Positions 23,883 through 30,297 of a stretch of 40,002 bases of DNA are shown in pieces. The stretch's first letter is position 1; each line of letters starts with the position of its first letter. The notes beneath the pieces are model-generated. The model was not told where the DNA came from, searched no databases, and saw nothing but the letters and a program-made list of their open reading frames with translations. The stretch spans positions 1 to 40,002 of the IMG/VR virus record IMGVR_UViG_3300047094_000493. The stretch is one strand, 5' to 3'. The translations under genes were made by a program, and so were the position numbers. The stretch is from a virus.

Positions 23883-24505
23883 CGTTTCACCTGCGTCAGA
23901 ATGCTTTTCAGCCACTCGGTTCGCTCCTCCATCGGAAAGACGCCGCACGGGTGGTACACGAAGTCGCCCTGCTGCCAGTGGCCACCGACTTCGTCCCTCG
24001 CGTTCGCCGGCCGGTTCCACACGCACGAGTTGAAGGCCCGGAGCGGTGCCACGGTCAGTACGTCCACGCCAACCGAAGCGAGCTCGCCGAGTAGGGTTTG
24101 CCACCCACACCGCAGGCCCACCCACCGGTTACGCTCTTCGGAAATCGTCTGCAGCAGAGCGCGTGCCTTGGTCGTGTCTCGCCATACCATGCTGCCGCAG
24201 TTCAAGCGGTTCCACGACACGATTCCTTCCTCGCACACCGTGACGTGCGGCCCGATGCACGCGAGCTCGTGGATAGGCTGCCGCATGTCTGTGATGACGG
24301 CATCGCAGTCGAGCGTCCACAGCATGTCGAACCTGTCGAGGTAGTGGCACAGCAGGTCGACTCTGGCCACCGCCTGGTCGTACGGCTGGTTGTCGCAGAT
24401 CAGCGAGTACCCGTGCCGCAGGCAATATTCCAGCTTGTTCGGAACGGTCAGCGCCGCCAGATCGGCAATGTTCGCCGACACGCTCGTTACGAGTGCCACG
24501 CTCAC
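23879..24505 (-). CDS. Glycosyltransferase, GT34-like (galactosyltransferase GMA12/MNN10 type)
   Basis: A 208-residue protein starting at GTG 24505, again coupled by GTGA. The start VALVTSVSANIADLAALTVPNKLEYCLRHGYSL, the WTLDCDAVITD motif (DxD at Asp66/Asp68), and the C-terminal GGHWQQGDFVYHPCG follow the GT34 order of motifs, where the final His coordinates the metal. The protein is shorter than eukaryotic members and lacks a membrane anchor, so it is likely cytoplasmic. It probably acts in one pathway with the gene downstream. Confidence 0.75.
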   Translation of the reverse strand: MSVALVTSVSANIADLAALTVPNKLEYCLRHGYSLICDNQPYDQAVARVDLLCHYLDRFDMLWTLDCDAVITDMRQPIHELACIGPHVTVCEEGIVSWNRLNCGSMVWRDTTKARALLQTISEERNRWVGLRCGWQTLLGELASVGVDVLTVAPLRAFNSCVWNRPANARDEVGGHWQQGDFVYHPCGVFPMEERTEWLKSILTQVKR

Positions 24506-24900
24506 GTTACACGCACGGTCGTCCGTGCCTCCGTGCCGTACCGCTTTTCGATCACCAACCGCTTCACCTGCTTGTCGTTGCCGATGATTGGGCCGATGGC
24601 ATCCAGAACCGCCTTGGCCACGTTGTCCACGTCCGGCAGCGGGGCGGGCGGTGCGGTGGGCTTGAGCCCCTTTTTGTTCAGGTGCGACCTTGGCCGCACG
24701 AACACGGCGTCGATCACCACCTCCACCGTTCCCGTACAGGCACGGAGGCCAGCGTCAACGGCTGCCAGCTGTAGGGCCTTGCGGTAGGCGTGGATCGGGT
24801 GCCGTGCCTCAACGTAGGCGTGCGCGAACTTGCCACGGGTCGTGATCTTTGCCCGAGGCTGCGGGACCGGCTCGCCGTCAACGGAAAACGCGATTGACAT
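24502..24900 (-). CDS. rusA: Holliday junction resolvase, RusA family
   Basis: A 132-residue protein from the ATG at 24900 (MSIAFSVDGEPVPQPRAKI); a GTG six codons upstream is less likely. The signature LPDVDNVAKAVLDAIGPIIGNDKQV carries the three conserved Asp residues and the Lys of RusA enzymes, which cut four-way junctions made in recombination or replication. Phage copies are thought to tidy branched DNA before packaging. It fits with the RecA-like and SSB-like genes at 30911-32393. Confidence 0.93.
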   Translation of the reverse strand: MSIAFSVDGEPVPQPRAKITTRGKFAHAYVEARHPIHAYRKALQLAAVDAGLRACTGTVEVVIDAVFVRPRSHLNKKGLKPTAPPAPLPDVDNVAKAVLDAIGPIIGNDKQVKRLVIEKRYGTEARTTVRVT

Positions 24901-24921
24901 GCCGCCATAGTCGCCCACTTG

Positions 24922-25320
24922 TCAAGCGAGACGGGCCAGCAGCGAGCGGAGTGTGGCGGCTGTCTCGTGATCCGGCACATACGCCGTCCGCAGCCGAGCC
25001 TCAGCGCGATAGATCGCCTCCCGCTCCTCGGCGGTGAGCGTGGGCGAGCGGAGCCGCATAATCTCATCCGCCATCGCATTGGCATATTTCACGCCGCAAC
25101 CAGCCTCGTCTGCGGGCCACGTTGGCGTCAGCCCCGTGCGTTCCCATGCTGCTTCAATTGCGATCTCGTCTTCAGCCCTCAGCACTGGGAGCGCATAGAG
25201 CGGGACGACCATCCAGCCCCACTCTCTAGCGGCTTCGTCTGCCTGTTCTCGCAGCATGTAGACCGCAGAGCTTTCGCTGCCATCAGCGGCGACGGCAGCG
25301 TAGGCGATGGGTTTGCTCAT
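24922..25320 (-). CDS. Small hypothetical with C-terminal L-R-x-L-L helical module
   Basis: A 132-residue protein coupled by ATGA to its upstream neighbour. The N-terminus (KPIAYAAVAADGSESSAVYMLREQADEAAREWGWMVVPLYA) resembles the short protein at 25673-25894 (KPVAWRVTSDGQ ... VSPLF). The C-terminus LTAEEREAIYRAEARLRTA ... HETAATLRSLLARLA is a helix pair that recurs in the genes at 25891 and 26505. No catalytic motif is visible. A structural or regulatory role within phage early genes is all that can be guessed. Confidence 0.72.
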   Translation of the reverse strand: MSKPIAYAAVAADGSESSAVYMLREQADEAAREWGWMVVPLYALPVLRAEDEIAIEAAWERTGLTPTWPADEAGCGVKYANAMADEIMRLRSPTLTAEEREAIYRAEARLRTAYVPDHETAATLRSLLARLA

Positions 25321-25664
25321 CTCTTCACATCTGGTGGTTTTGACTCGGAGTCAGTCTCGCCGCGAAACAGCCACACGCAGTGGGGAGTGTTTTCGCCTTC
25401 CCTACTCCAGTCGGAGAGTTCGTACCAATACACTCGCCCATTTGTGTCTACGAATGGCTTCATCTTCTCCGTAGATGCGTCCATTCGCATTCCTGCCATC
25501 GGCCCATTCACCATCGTCAGCAAGTGCGTAGACCTGTATGCAGCGTAGATGCACGGCATGCAAATCACGCAATCCTCGGACGCCATCGTTCCACCTCCGA
25601 AGTGGACGAACGGACCCGTGTCGGTTCCGCATTCATCGCATGAACCAGCGTGTTGAAGTCTCAT
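25317..25664 (-). CDS. Small protein with two CxxC pairs
   Basis: A 115-residue protein with an excellent AGGAGG site four bases before the ATG at 25664. CDECG near the start and CVICMPC about 20 residues later form a likely zinc-binding treble-clef or ribbon. The remainder (MRMDASTEKMKPFVDTNGRVYWYELSDWS ... HCVWLFRG) is beta-rich. The strong binding site suggests high expression. The family and function are not recognised. Confidence 0.72.
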   Translation of the reverse strand: MRLQHAGSCDECGTDTGPFVHFGGGTMASEDCVICMPCIYAAYRSTHLLTMVNGPMAGMRMDASTEKMKPFVDTNGRVYWYELSDWSREGENTPHCVWLFRGETDSESKPPDVKR

Positions 25665-25672
25665 AATTCCTC

Positions 25673-25894
25673 CTACCACATGACCTTTCTGATCCACACT
25701 TTTACTGGCTTCCGTCGTTTCGCGCCTTGAGGCGCGAACTCTTTTGAATCTCCGGCGAACAGCGGACTCACCAGAACAGGCGTGGTATTGTAGCCAGCTT
25801 TGAAATCGCCCCAAAACATCGCTTCTAATTTGGTTTCGTAGATGTCCGACTGACCGTCGCTTGTTACACGCCATGCTACGGGCTTTGTTTTCAC
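25673..25894 (-). CDS. Small hypothetical protein
   Basis: A 73-residue basic protein starting at GTG 25894, overlapping the upstream stop as GTGA. It opens KPVAWRVTSDGQSDIYETKLEAMFWGDF and continues TTPVLVSPLFAG, a layout shared with the N-terminus of the protein at 24922-25320 and common in small phage proteins that end this block with V-P-L-Y/F. The C-terminus is Lys/Arg-rich. No function is assigned. Confidence 0.65.
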   Translation of the reverse strand: MKTKPVAWRVTSDGQSDIYETKLEAMFWGDFKAGYNTTPVLVSPLFAGDSKEFAPQGAKRRKPVKVWIRKVMW

Positions 25895-26508
25895 TTCAGT
25901 CTCTCCAGCAGTTCTCGGAGGGTGGCGGCGCGCGGTAGGCAGGAATCAAAGTCGCCGCCGCGTAACGTAGCAAAAAATGAAATCGCCTCTCGCTCCGCGT
26001 CAGTGAGCGCACCCTCGCCCTGCACACTACCCTCGCTCGGTGTAGCGTCCCGATTCATAGCAGCGTTCGTGCGTTTTTCGTCGTTTTTCTCATACGATTG
26101 GCTCTCCCATTCCGGCCGCACCCTCACGAGCAGCGACCGCAGGATGCCGTAATCGTCCATACCGGCGATGCGTCCCTCCTCGACGACGTATTCCAGAGCG
26201 TCAATTTCGGCCTCGGATAGTATCGTGCCTACCCGTCCTCGCGTTCTGGAAACTGGAATGTCGCCGGTGCCCATAGCGGGTAGCGTCACGGGGTTATCAG
26301 TCCCGCCGCATCCGCCCCCATTCCCCCGTGGAACGGAGGATTCAGATGGATAGGCCCTCGCTTCCGGCGCAGCGTCATGATTCGTTTGCTCCCGCTCGCG
26401 GAGCATGGCGTCGGCCATTTCGTAACACGTTTTTGCAATTTGTTCGTAGCCGAGAACGCCCATCCCGCGAGTTAGCGCAGCGGCGGCGAAGTAGTCACGG
26501 TCAGTCAT
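25891..26508 (-). CDS. Hypothetical protein with DYFAAAAL start and two L-R-x-L-L modules
   Basis: A 205-residue protein. The first 40 residues (MTDRDYFAAAALTRGMGVLGY ... YEMADAMLRERE) form a helical unit found at the start of many small phage proteins. A low-complexity linker follows. Then come two copies of the recurring module: ILSEAEIDALEYVVEEGRIAG ... YGILRSLLVRV and LTDAEREAISFFATLRG ... AATLRELLERLK. The duplication inside one gene and the copies in both neighbours suggest spread of the module by recombination. Function unknown. Confidence 0.72.
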   Translation of the reverse strand: MTDRDYFAAAALTRGMGVLGYEQIAKTCYEMADAMLREREQTNHDAAPEARAYPSESSVPRGNGGGCGGTDNPVTLPAMGTGDIPVSRTRGRVGTILSEAEIDALEYVVEEGRIAGMDDYGILRSLLVRVRPEWESQSYEKNDEKRTNAAMNRDATPSEGSVQGEGALTDAEREAISFFATLRGGDFDSCLPRAATLRELLERLK

Positions 26509-26717
26509 TTTGTTCTTTCAAGTAAATTGCGGAGCGTTGTTTCATCATGAGTGGCAACGCGACCTGTTTCTACGACAAACTCTAGTGCATCCCGCTCCTC
26601 GCCGGAGAGCGTGAAGTTGAGGCTGCAATACTGCGTGACCGTGCCGCGAACGTGCGGGCACACCGTTTCGCAGCCCGTCACTGCACCGTTCCGCAGTCGC
26701 TCGATTTCCTCAGCCAT
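26505..26717 (-). CDS. Small protein with one L-R-x-L-L module
   Basis: A 70-residue protein from the ATG at 26717, which has GGAGG six bases upstream; the longer open frame above it would cover another gene. It has a short start (MAEEIERLRNG), a Cys pair (GCETVCPHV, then QYCSLNF), and the helical module LSGEERDALEFVVETGRVAT ... TTLRNLLERTK that occupies the whole C-terminal half. It is nearly a stand-alone copy of that module. The function is unknown. Confidence 0.7.
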   Translation of the reverse strand: MAEEIERLRNGAVTGCETVCPHVRGTVTQYCSLNFTLSGEERDALEFVVETGRVATHDETTLRNLLERTK

Positions 26718-26743
26718 CACGATCCTCCGTCCCTTCTCGCCAT

Positions 26744-26911
26744 TCACCGCACGAGCAGCTTCACAGCCGGTGGCACCCAGTGCTTCACCAACTTGCCACT
26801 CAGTCCCAGTTCCCTGATCCGTCGCCGCACCCACGGCGAAGGCCGCAGGGAGTTCCTGCTACAGCTTTCGTCCCACCTGCTCGGAGCCTCCGGCTCCTTC
26901 TCTTTCTTCAC
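26744..26911 (-). CDS. Small basic hypothetical protein
   Basis: A 55-residue protein starting at GTG 26911 with AAAGGA eight bases ahead. It is strongly basic with a tryptophan-rich pattern (KKEKEPEAPSRWDES ... RPSPWVRRRIRELGLSGKLVKHWVPPAVKLLVR). It overlaps the end of the small membrane protein by 53 bases in another frame. Without homologues the coding status rests on the start context and on filling an otherwise empty stretch. Confidence 0.5.
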   Translation of the reverse strand: MKKEKEPEAPSRWDESCSRNSLRPSPWVRRRIRELGLSGKLVKHWVPPAVKLLVR

Positions 26912-27017
26912 GATGTGAATCCTTTCTCATCGAGATTCCGACCAGAATGCCCAGAACGAACGTCGCACCCTGCACCACGAATCCGACCGTGATGCACACC
27001 AACTGCTCTACCGTCAT
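26859..27017 (-). CDS. Small single-pass membrane protein
   Basis: A 52-residue protein whose ATG overlaps the stop of the LexA-like gene (ATGA), a good sign of translation. It has one hydrophobic helix (LVCITVGFVVQGATFVLGILVGI) followed by a charged tail (RKDSHREEREGAGG). It may be an envelope protein acting on the host, but no family is recognised. Confidence 0.65.
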   Translation of the reverse strand: MTVEQLVCITVGFVVQGATFVLGILVGISMRKDSHREEREGAGGSEQVGRKL

Positions 27018-27235
27018 GGAGTCACCTCAATCCCTCGGGTGGCGTTGGGCTTGCGGGTGATCCAGCCCTTCTTCTCCAGGGCCTCGAGGTGGACGACCAC
27101 CCCATTTGGGCTCTTGATCGACATCGCCCTGGCGATCTCGCGCACAGTGGGCGAGTAGAGCTCCATGTTGGCCCTGATGAACTCGTACGCCTCTTTCTGC
27201 CTCGCAGTCAGCGGGGCCTTCTCGGCCGTGGTCAT
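27014..27235 (-). CDS. LexA-type winged-helix DNA-binding domain, stand-alone
   Basis: A 73-residue protein matching the N-terminal domain of LexA: LTARQKEAYEFIRANMELYSPTVREIARAMSIKSPNGVVVHLEALEKKGWITRKPNATRGIEV. The PTVREIARAMSIKSPNGVVVHL helices are the DNA-recognition unit. The autopeptidase domain is absent, so it would not be cleaved in the SOS response. It is coupled to the replication initiator gene by ATGA. It may regulate phage genes or occupy host LexA sites. Confidence 0.85.
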   Translation of the reverse strand: MTTAEKAPLTARQKEAYEFIRANMELYSPTVREIARAMSIKSPNGVVVHLEALEKKGWITRKPNATRGIEVTP

Positions 27236-28086
27236 GTGGATACCTCCTGTCGTAGTTGGTCAACCATCTTGCGTCTCGTGTACTCAAAGTCGTCGGCGTC
27301 CTTGCCCTTGAATCCCTCGGCCGGTGGCTTGTCGTCCGGGCCGCGGTAGGCGCCCGCAGGCCGCTGCTCCCGTGGGTTGTCGAACTGGCCGCCCAACACC
27401 TTGTCGACGAATCCCGGAGCCAGCAGCTGCGGCAGCGTCACGGGGTCGCGGAAGTATTTGCACCGTGGCAGGGCCTCAATGGCTGCGAGGGCCTTCTCAA
27501 ACCAGCCCTCCTCGGCCAGGCGGTCTGCGACCTTGTCCGGGGCGTTGGGCAGCTTCCACGGGCGGCCTGTGCCAGCAGCCCAAGCCTTCCGCAGCGTCTC
27601 CCAGCCTGCCGGCTGCTCCGGTCCTTGCGCAGCTCGCCTGGGGGAAGAAGAAGAATTTCTATCTCCTCTTATCTCCTCTATCTCTTCTGGTGCGCCACGC
27701 GCCGGTGGTGAGTGCGCCGCAGCGCACGGGGTAGTGCGCTGACGCGCACCATCTGCCCTGACTGCATGTAAAGCCCGTGATTTAGCGGACTTAGAGAACC
27801 GGCGATCCCACCCTGGAATAGCAACGGTCCCGTTGTCAGCATCGATCACCAGCCAGCCCACTTTCTCGACCTCCTGCCAGAACGCCTCGTCACCGCCGCA
27901 GATCCTGCACAGCAGCCGAACCGAGATCCGGGCCGTGCCATCGGAGCTGTTCAAACAGGCCCACCGCCAGAGAAGCACCAGACGGCCCACGACCTGGTCA
28001 ACGCCCAGGCCCGTGCGGTCCACGAGCTCGAGCGTCTCGGGCTTCTCTGGGATGCAGCAGTCGATCGGGAACCACTCACCTGCCAT
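27232..28086 (-). CDS. Putative replication initiation protein
   Basis: A 284-residue protein from the ATG at 28086, with GGAGG six bases ahead; the longer open frame upstream is not used. The N-terminal part (ETLELVDRTGLGVDQVVGRLVLLWRWACLNSSDG ... ISVRLLCRICGGDEAFWQEVEKVGWLVI) looks like a winged-helix initiator domain, followed by IPGWDRRFSKSAKSRAL, a phrase common in phage replisome organisers. A low-complexity linker comes next, and a C-terminal helical domain (WETLRKAWAAGTGRPW ... ALPRCKYFRDPVTLPQLLAPGF). The layout mirrors lambda O. No helicase or primase gene is seen nearby, so the phage would rely on host enzymes. Confidence 0.75.
   Translation of the reverse strand: MAGEWFPIDCCIPEKPETLELVDRTGLGVDQVVGRLVLLWRWACLNSSDGTARISVRLLCRICGGDEAFWQEVEKVGWLVIDADNGTVAIPGWDRRFSKSAKSRALHAVRADGARQRTTPCAAAHSPPARGAPEEIEEIRGDRNSSSSPRRAAQGPEQPAGWETLRKAWAAGTGRPWKLPNAPDKVADRLAEEGWFEKALAAIEALPRCKYFRDPVTLPQLLAPGFVDKVLGGQFDNPREQRPAGAYRGPDDKPPAEGFKGKDADDFEYTRRKMVDQLRQEVST
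27642..27749. other. Candidate replication origin inside the initiator gene
   Basis: The linker part of the initiator gene contains an AT-richer polypurine/polypyrimidine stretch (27642-27689) next to five copies of GTGCGC in 60 bases: direct at 27690-27695, 27712-27717 and 27734-27739, and inverted at 27722-27727 and 27744-27749. The three direct copies are spaced exactly 22 bases apart, about two helical turns. Iterons beside an AT-rich tract within the initiator gene are the arrangement of the lambda origin. Function is inferred. Confidence 0.5.
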
Positions 28087-28537
28087 GTGTGGCCTCCTTT
28101 GCGGACAGCCAATCACGCACTGCACCAGCCGGGTCACGTGTCCAGTGAGAAGCAAAGCCCCGCCACGAATCCCCATTAAGGACGCAGTTCTCCGTTCCGC
28201 CGTGAAAGTAGACGCGAGCTGAAACAATATCGGTGGCTGTGCAGACTGCCTTGCTCTGCGAAAACAGCTCGTGCCGAAGAATTGCAACGGCATGAACTCC
28301 TTGAATTCGAGACAGGGCCACAAGCATCAGCCTCTGCCCTCGAGAAAGCTCATACAGCGAGTTTGTGCTCCTACTCAATTCGCAGAAAAGAAAGCACCCA
28401 TAGCTCTCAATTACCATGTCAATGTCGCTAGGGGTAATCCCCCTTGCCATCTGACCGTACCACCACGAGTGGTCAAGCATCTTGCCTTGCGCATAAGCCT
28501 CTGGGCACCTAATTCCGCCGGGCGTAAATCCATTCAC
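28076..28537 (-). CDS. PD-(D/E)XK nuclease-like protein, possibly degenerate
   Basis: A 153-residue protein starting at GTG 28537, overlapping the methyltransferase stop as GTGA. The core GITPSDIDMVIESYGCFLFCELSR ... SRGQRLMLVALSRIQGVHAVAILRHE follows the layout of small phage PD-(D/E)XK-type proteins (DIDFVIE..G.FLF.E.K ... GQ...L..L). Here the E-x-K lysine position reads E-L-S-R, so the catalytic motif may be altered. It overlaps the initiator gene by eleven bases and may act in DNA processing with it. The family call is from pattern memory. Confidence 0.58.
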   Translation of the reverse strand: MNGFTPGGIRCPEAYAQGKMLDHSWWYGQMARGITPSDIDMVIESYGCFLFCELSRSTNSLYELSRGQRLMLVALSRIQGVHAVAILRHELFSQSKAVCTATDIVSARVYFHGGTENCVLNGDSWRGFASHWTRDPAGAVRDWLSAKEATHGR

Positions 28538-29658
28538 TTTGAAACCTCCATGCAAAACCCGAACTGCGAGAACGCACGAGCGAAGTCGCCATCGTTTGGG
28601 CCGAGAAACAGGATTGCCTGTCCTTGCAGCGGCACTGCGACCTTTCGCGGATGCCAAAACTTCACGCGGCCTTTTGGAAAGCATGCGGCAGACGCCTGCT
28701 CGGCGAGCGACTGGAACCACCTTGTTTCAGTCGCGTTATTCACCAGCACGATGGCACTAGTGACGTTGCCGCTTGCGTATGAGTCGCACAGCTTTTCCGC
28801 AAACTGGCCTATGAGCCCGGACTCGTAAGGCGGATTCATCCAAACCGTTCCACGCCAGTCTTTATCAAGCCCAGTGTCTTCGGACGTGTAGAACGTTGCG
28901 GCCTGGACGATGTCGTTTGCGAGCGGATTGGACGCCGGATCTAGGTCAATCTCGCCGAGCACTTGGCGAGCGGCTTCAATGAATTCCTTCGGCGTATACC
29001 ACTCGTTGTCGCCGCTGTTATTGGCAACGTGCGGCTTAGACTTAACGGCCTCGACTGCCTGCTCGACTTGCTCTGCCGTTGGCTTTTCTGGCAACGACTG
29101 AGCCGCCGCGACGATGGCGTGCTTTGGTGCGTCGATCTCGCCTGCGACGATTTCGCGTTCAATGCCAAGCGCCTCAACGGCTTCTGCGAACTTGCCGTCG
29201 CGGCGAATCGTCTTCTCGTCAACGCCGTGCTCGGCGGCCAGAGCTTCTGCAGTGCTTAGGGTGGACATTTTGTCCGCCCCAAAATCACGGCCAGCACGGC
29301 CACCTGCGTCCTTCTTCGTCCTGTTGTACCTGCGCCCTCGCAGCAGGCTCATCTGCCGAGAGTCAAGGTTGCGCCTGCCTAGCTGGTTTTTGTCAATCCA
29401 GTCCTCGGCTTCTTCCCTGGCCTTAAATCGCAGTTCGTGAATGTCAAACGGCAGATCAAGCCGCGTGCAGATTTCGTAGCGGTTGTGCCCGTCCAGCAGC
29501 GTCAGCGTTCCACTCTTCGCCCACGCGACCAGCGGGTCGCGCGCGCCGCCGTGCTCAACGATGTTCTCTTCCAACTGCTGCCGTTCTTCTGCTGACAGCG
29601 GTGGTATCAACGCCGCAAACTCGGCGTCGATCTTGATGTCTTCCCAAACTTGAGTCAT
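28534..29658 (-). CDS. ParB-like domain fused to phage Dam-type adenine methyltransferase
   Basis: A 374-residue protein with a GAGGAGG site before the ATG at 29658. Residues about 15-90 are a ParB/sulfiredoxin-like domain (LLDGHNRYEICTRLDLPFDI), then a helical part with an HTH (AEALAAEHGVDEKTIRRDGKFAEAVE), as in ParB-type proteins. From about residue 212 follows a phage DNA N6-adenine methyltransferase (DNEWYTPKEFIEAARQVLGEIDLDPASNP, and the catalytic NPPY at 275-278). Such fusions are known in phages; the methyl marks may guard against host restriction. The target site cannot be read. Confidence 0.92.
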   Translation of the reverse strand: MTQVWEDIKIDAEFAALIPPLSAEERQQLEENIVEHGGARDPLVAWAKSGTLTLLDGHNRYEICTRLDLPFDIHELRFKAREEAEDWIDKNQLGRRNLDSRQMSLLRGRRYNRTKKDAGGRAGRDFGADKMSTLSTAEALAAEHGVDEKTIRRDGKFAEAVEALGIEREIVAGEIDAPKHAIVAAAQSLPEKPTAEQVEQAVEAVKSKPHVANNSGDNEWYTPKEFIEAARQVLGEIDLDPASNPLANDIVQAATFYTSEDTGLDKDWRGTVWMNPPYESGLIGQFAEKLCDSYASGNVTSAIVLVNNATETRWFQSLAEQASAACFPKGRVKFWHPRKVAVPLQGQAILFLGPNDGDFARAFSQFGFCMEVSK

Positions 29659-29990
29659 GCGATCCTCCTCGAGTTGATTCGCCATTCCCGTTCCCCACGT
29701 CCGCTCGAGCTCGTCACCGTCCTGCCTGTCTCGACGATCCTGCCAGCCTTGGCGAGCTCGTTCAGTCGCTTGTTGACCTGGTGCGGCAGCAGCCCGCACC
29801 GTGCGGCGATCCCGCTGGCCCCAGCCGGGCCGTCGAGCAGTGCCGCGAGGATTTGCCGCTGGTGCCGTGTCGCCAGCCCGCCAGCCTGTGCGGCCGCCGC
29901 GTGCGATGTCTCCGGGTCTGACGACCTGGCTGCGCCGAAGAGCGGCAGCCCCTCTTCGATCGGTGGCGTGATGTAGTGGGGTCTGATCAT
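29655..29990 (-). CDS. Winged-helix DNA-binding protein
   Basis: A 111-residue protein coupled to the methyltransferase by ATGA. The core (TSHAAAAQAGGLATRHQRQILAALLDGPAGASGIAARCGLLPHQVNKRLNELAKAGRIVETGRT) is a typical winged helix with recognition helix PHQVNKRLNEL and a wing. The leading SSDPETSHAAA is a phrase frequent in small phage regulators of this type. GGAG lies eight bases before the ATG. It probably regulates early genes or helps replication. Confidence 0.82.
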   Translation of the reverse strand: MIRPHYITPPIEEGLPLFGAARSSDPETSHAAAAQAGGLATRHQRQILAALLDGPAGASGIAARCGLLPHQVNKRLNELAKAGRIVETGRTVTSSSGRGEREWRINSRRIA

Positions 29991-30136
29991 TTTCGTGGCT
30001 CCAAGTAGGTGCCGTGTGCAATGCAGTTCACGACCGACTTAGACACCCCGAGCCGCTCCGCGATTGCCGACTGCTTCACGCCCTCGGCGAGCAGCTGCTT
30101 CACGCGATCTACTGGCACTGGCGGTCGTCCTGGCAT
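29987..30136 (-). CDS. Very small HTH protein (resolvase-type HTH)
   Basis: A 49-residue protein, MPGRPPVPVDRVKQLLAEGVKQSAIAERLGVSKSVVNCIAHG, that is essentially one helix-turn-helix of the Hin/resolvase or transposase HTH type (SAIAERLGVSKSVVNCI). AAAGGG precedes the ATG at 30136 and its stop overlaps the next start as ATGA, which supports translation. It probably acts as a small DNA-binding regulator. Confidence 0.75.
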   Translation of the reverse strand: MPGRPPVPVDRVKQLLAEGVKQSAIAERLGVSKSVVNCIAHGTYLEPRK

Positions 30137-30270
30137 GTGATCCCTTTCGTGTATTGGCCCCGTGTCGTGGGGCAGGCGGCTCGGTCACCGGGGAAGGCTT
30201 CCCAGCCCGAACTGCGGTGGTCTGTTCGATACTCCCGCGAAACGACCCATGTGGCGGATGCAAACGCCAC
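30109..30270 (-). CDS. Possible small membrane protein, uncertain
   Basis: A possible 53-residue frame from GTG 30270, starting AFASATWVVSREYRTDHRSSGWEAF and overlapping the small HTH gene by 28 bases. Reading slightly upstream gives a hydrophobic VVVAFASATWVV stretch. There is no good ribosome binding site. It is listed because the 160 bases between the HTH gene and the exported protein are otherwise empty. Confidence 0.28.
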   Translation of the reverse strand: MAFASATWVVSREYRTDHRSSGWEAFPGDRAACPTTRGQYTKGITCQDDRQCQ

Positions 30271-30297
30271 GACGACCAGGGCGGGCCGGTCGATGGA

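Noticed and set aside
22995-24125. Long version of the second glycosyltransferase (376 codons)
   Set aside because: The first 81 codons lie within the GT34-like gene in another frame and are Arg/Gly-rich. The GTG at 23882 coupled to the upstream stop is the natural start.
27642-27689. Polypyrimidine tract read as a frameshift or simple-repeat error
   Set aside because: The initiator frame runs intact through it, giving an acidic/Ser-rich linker, and both flanking domains are in the same frame.
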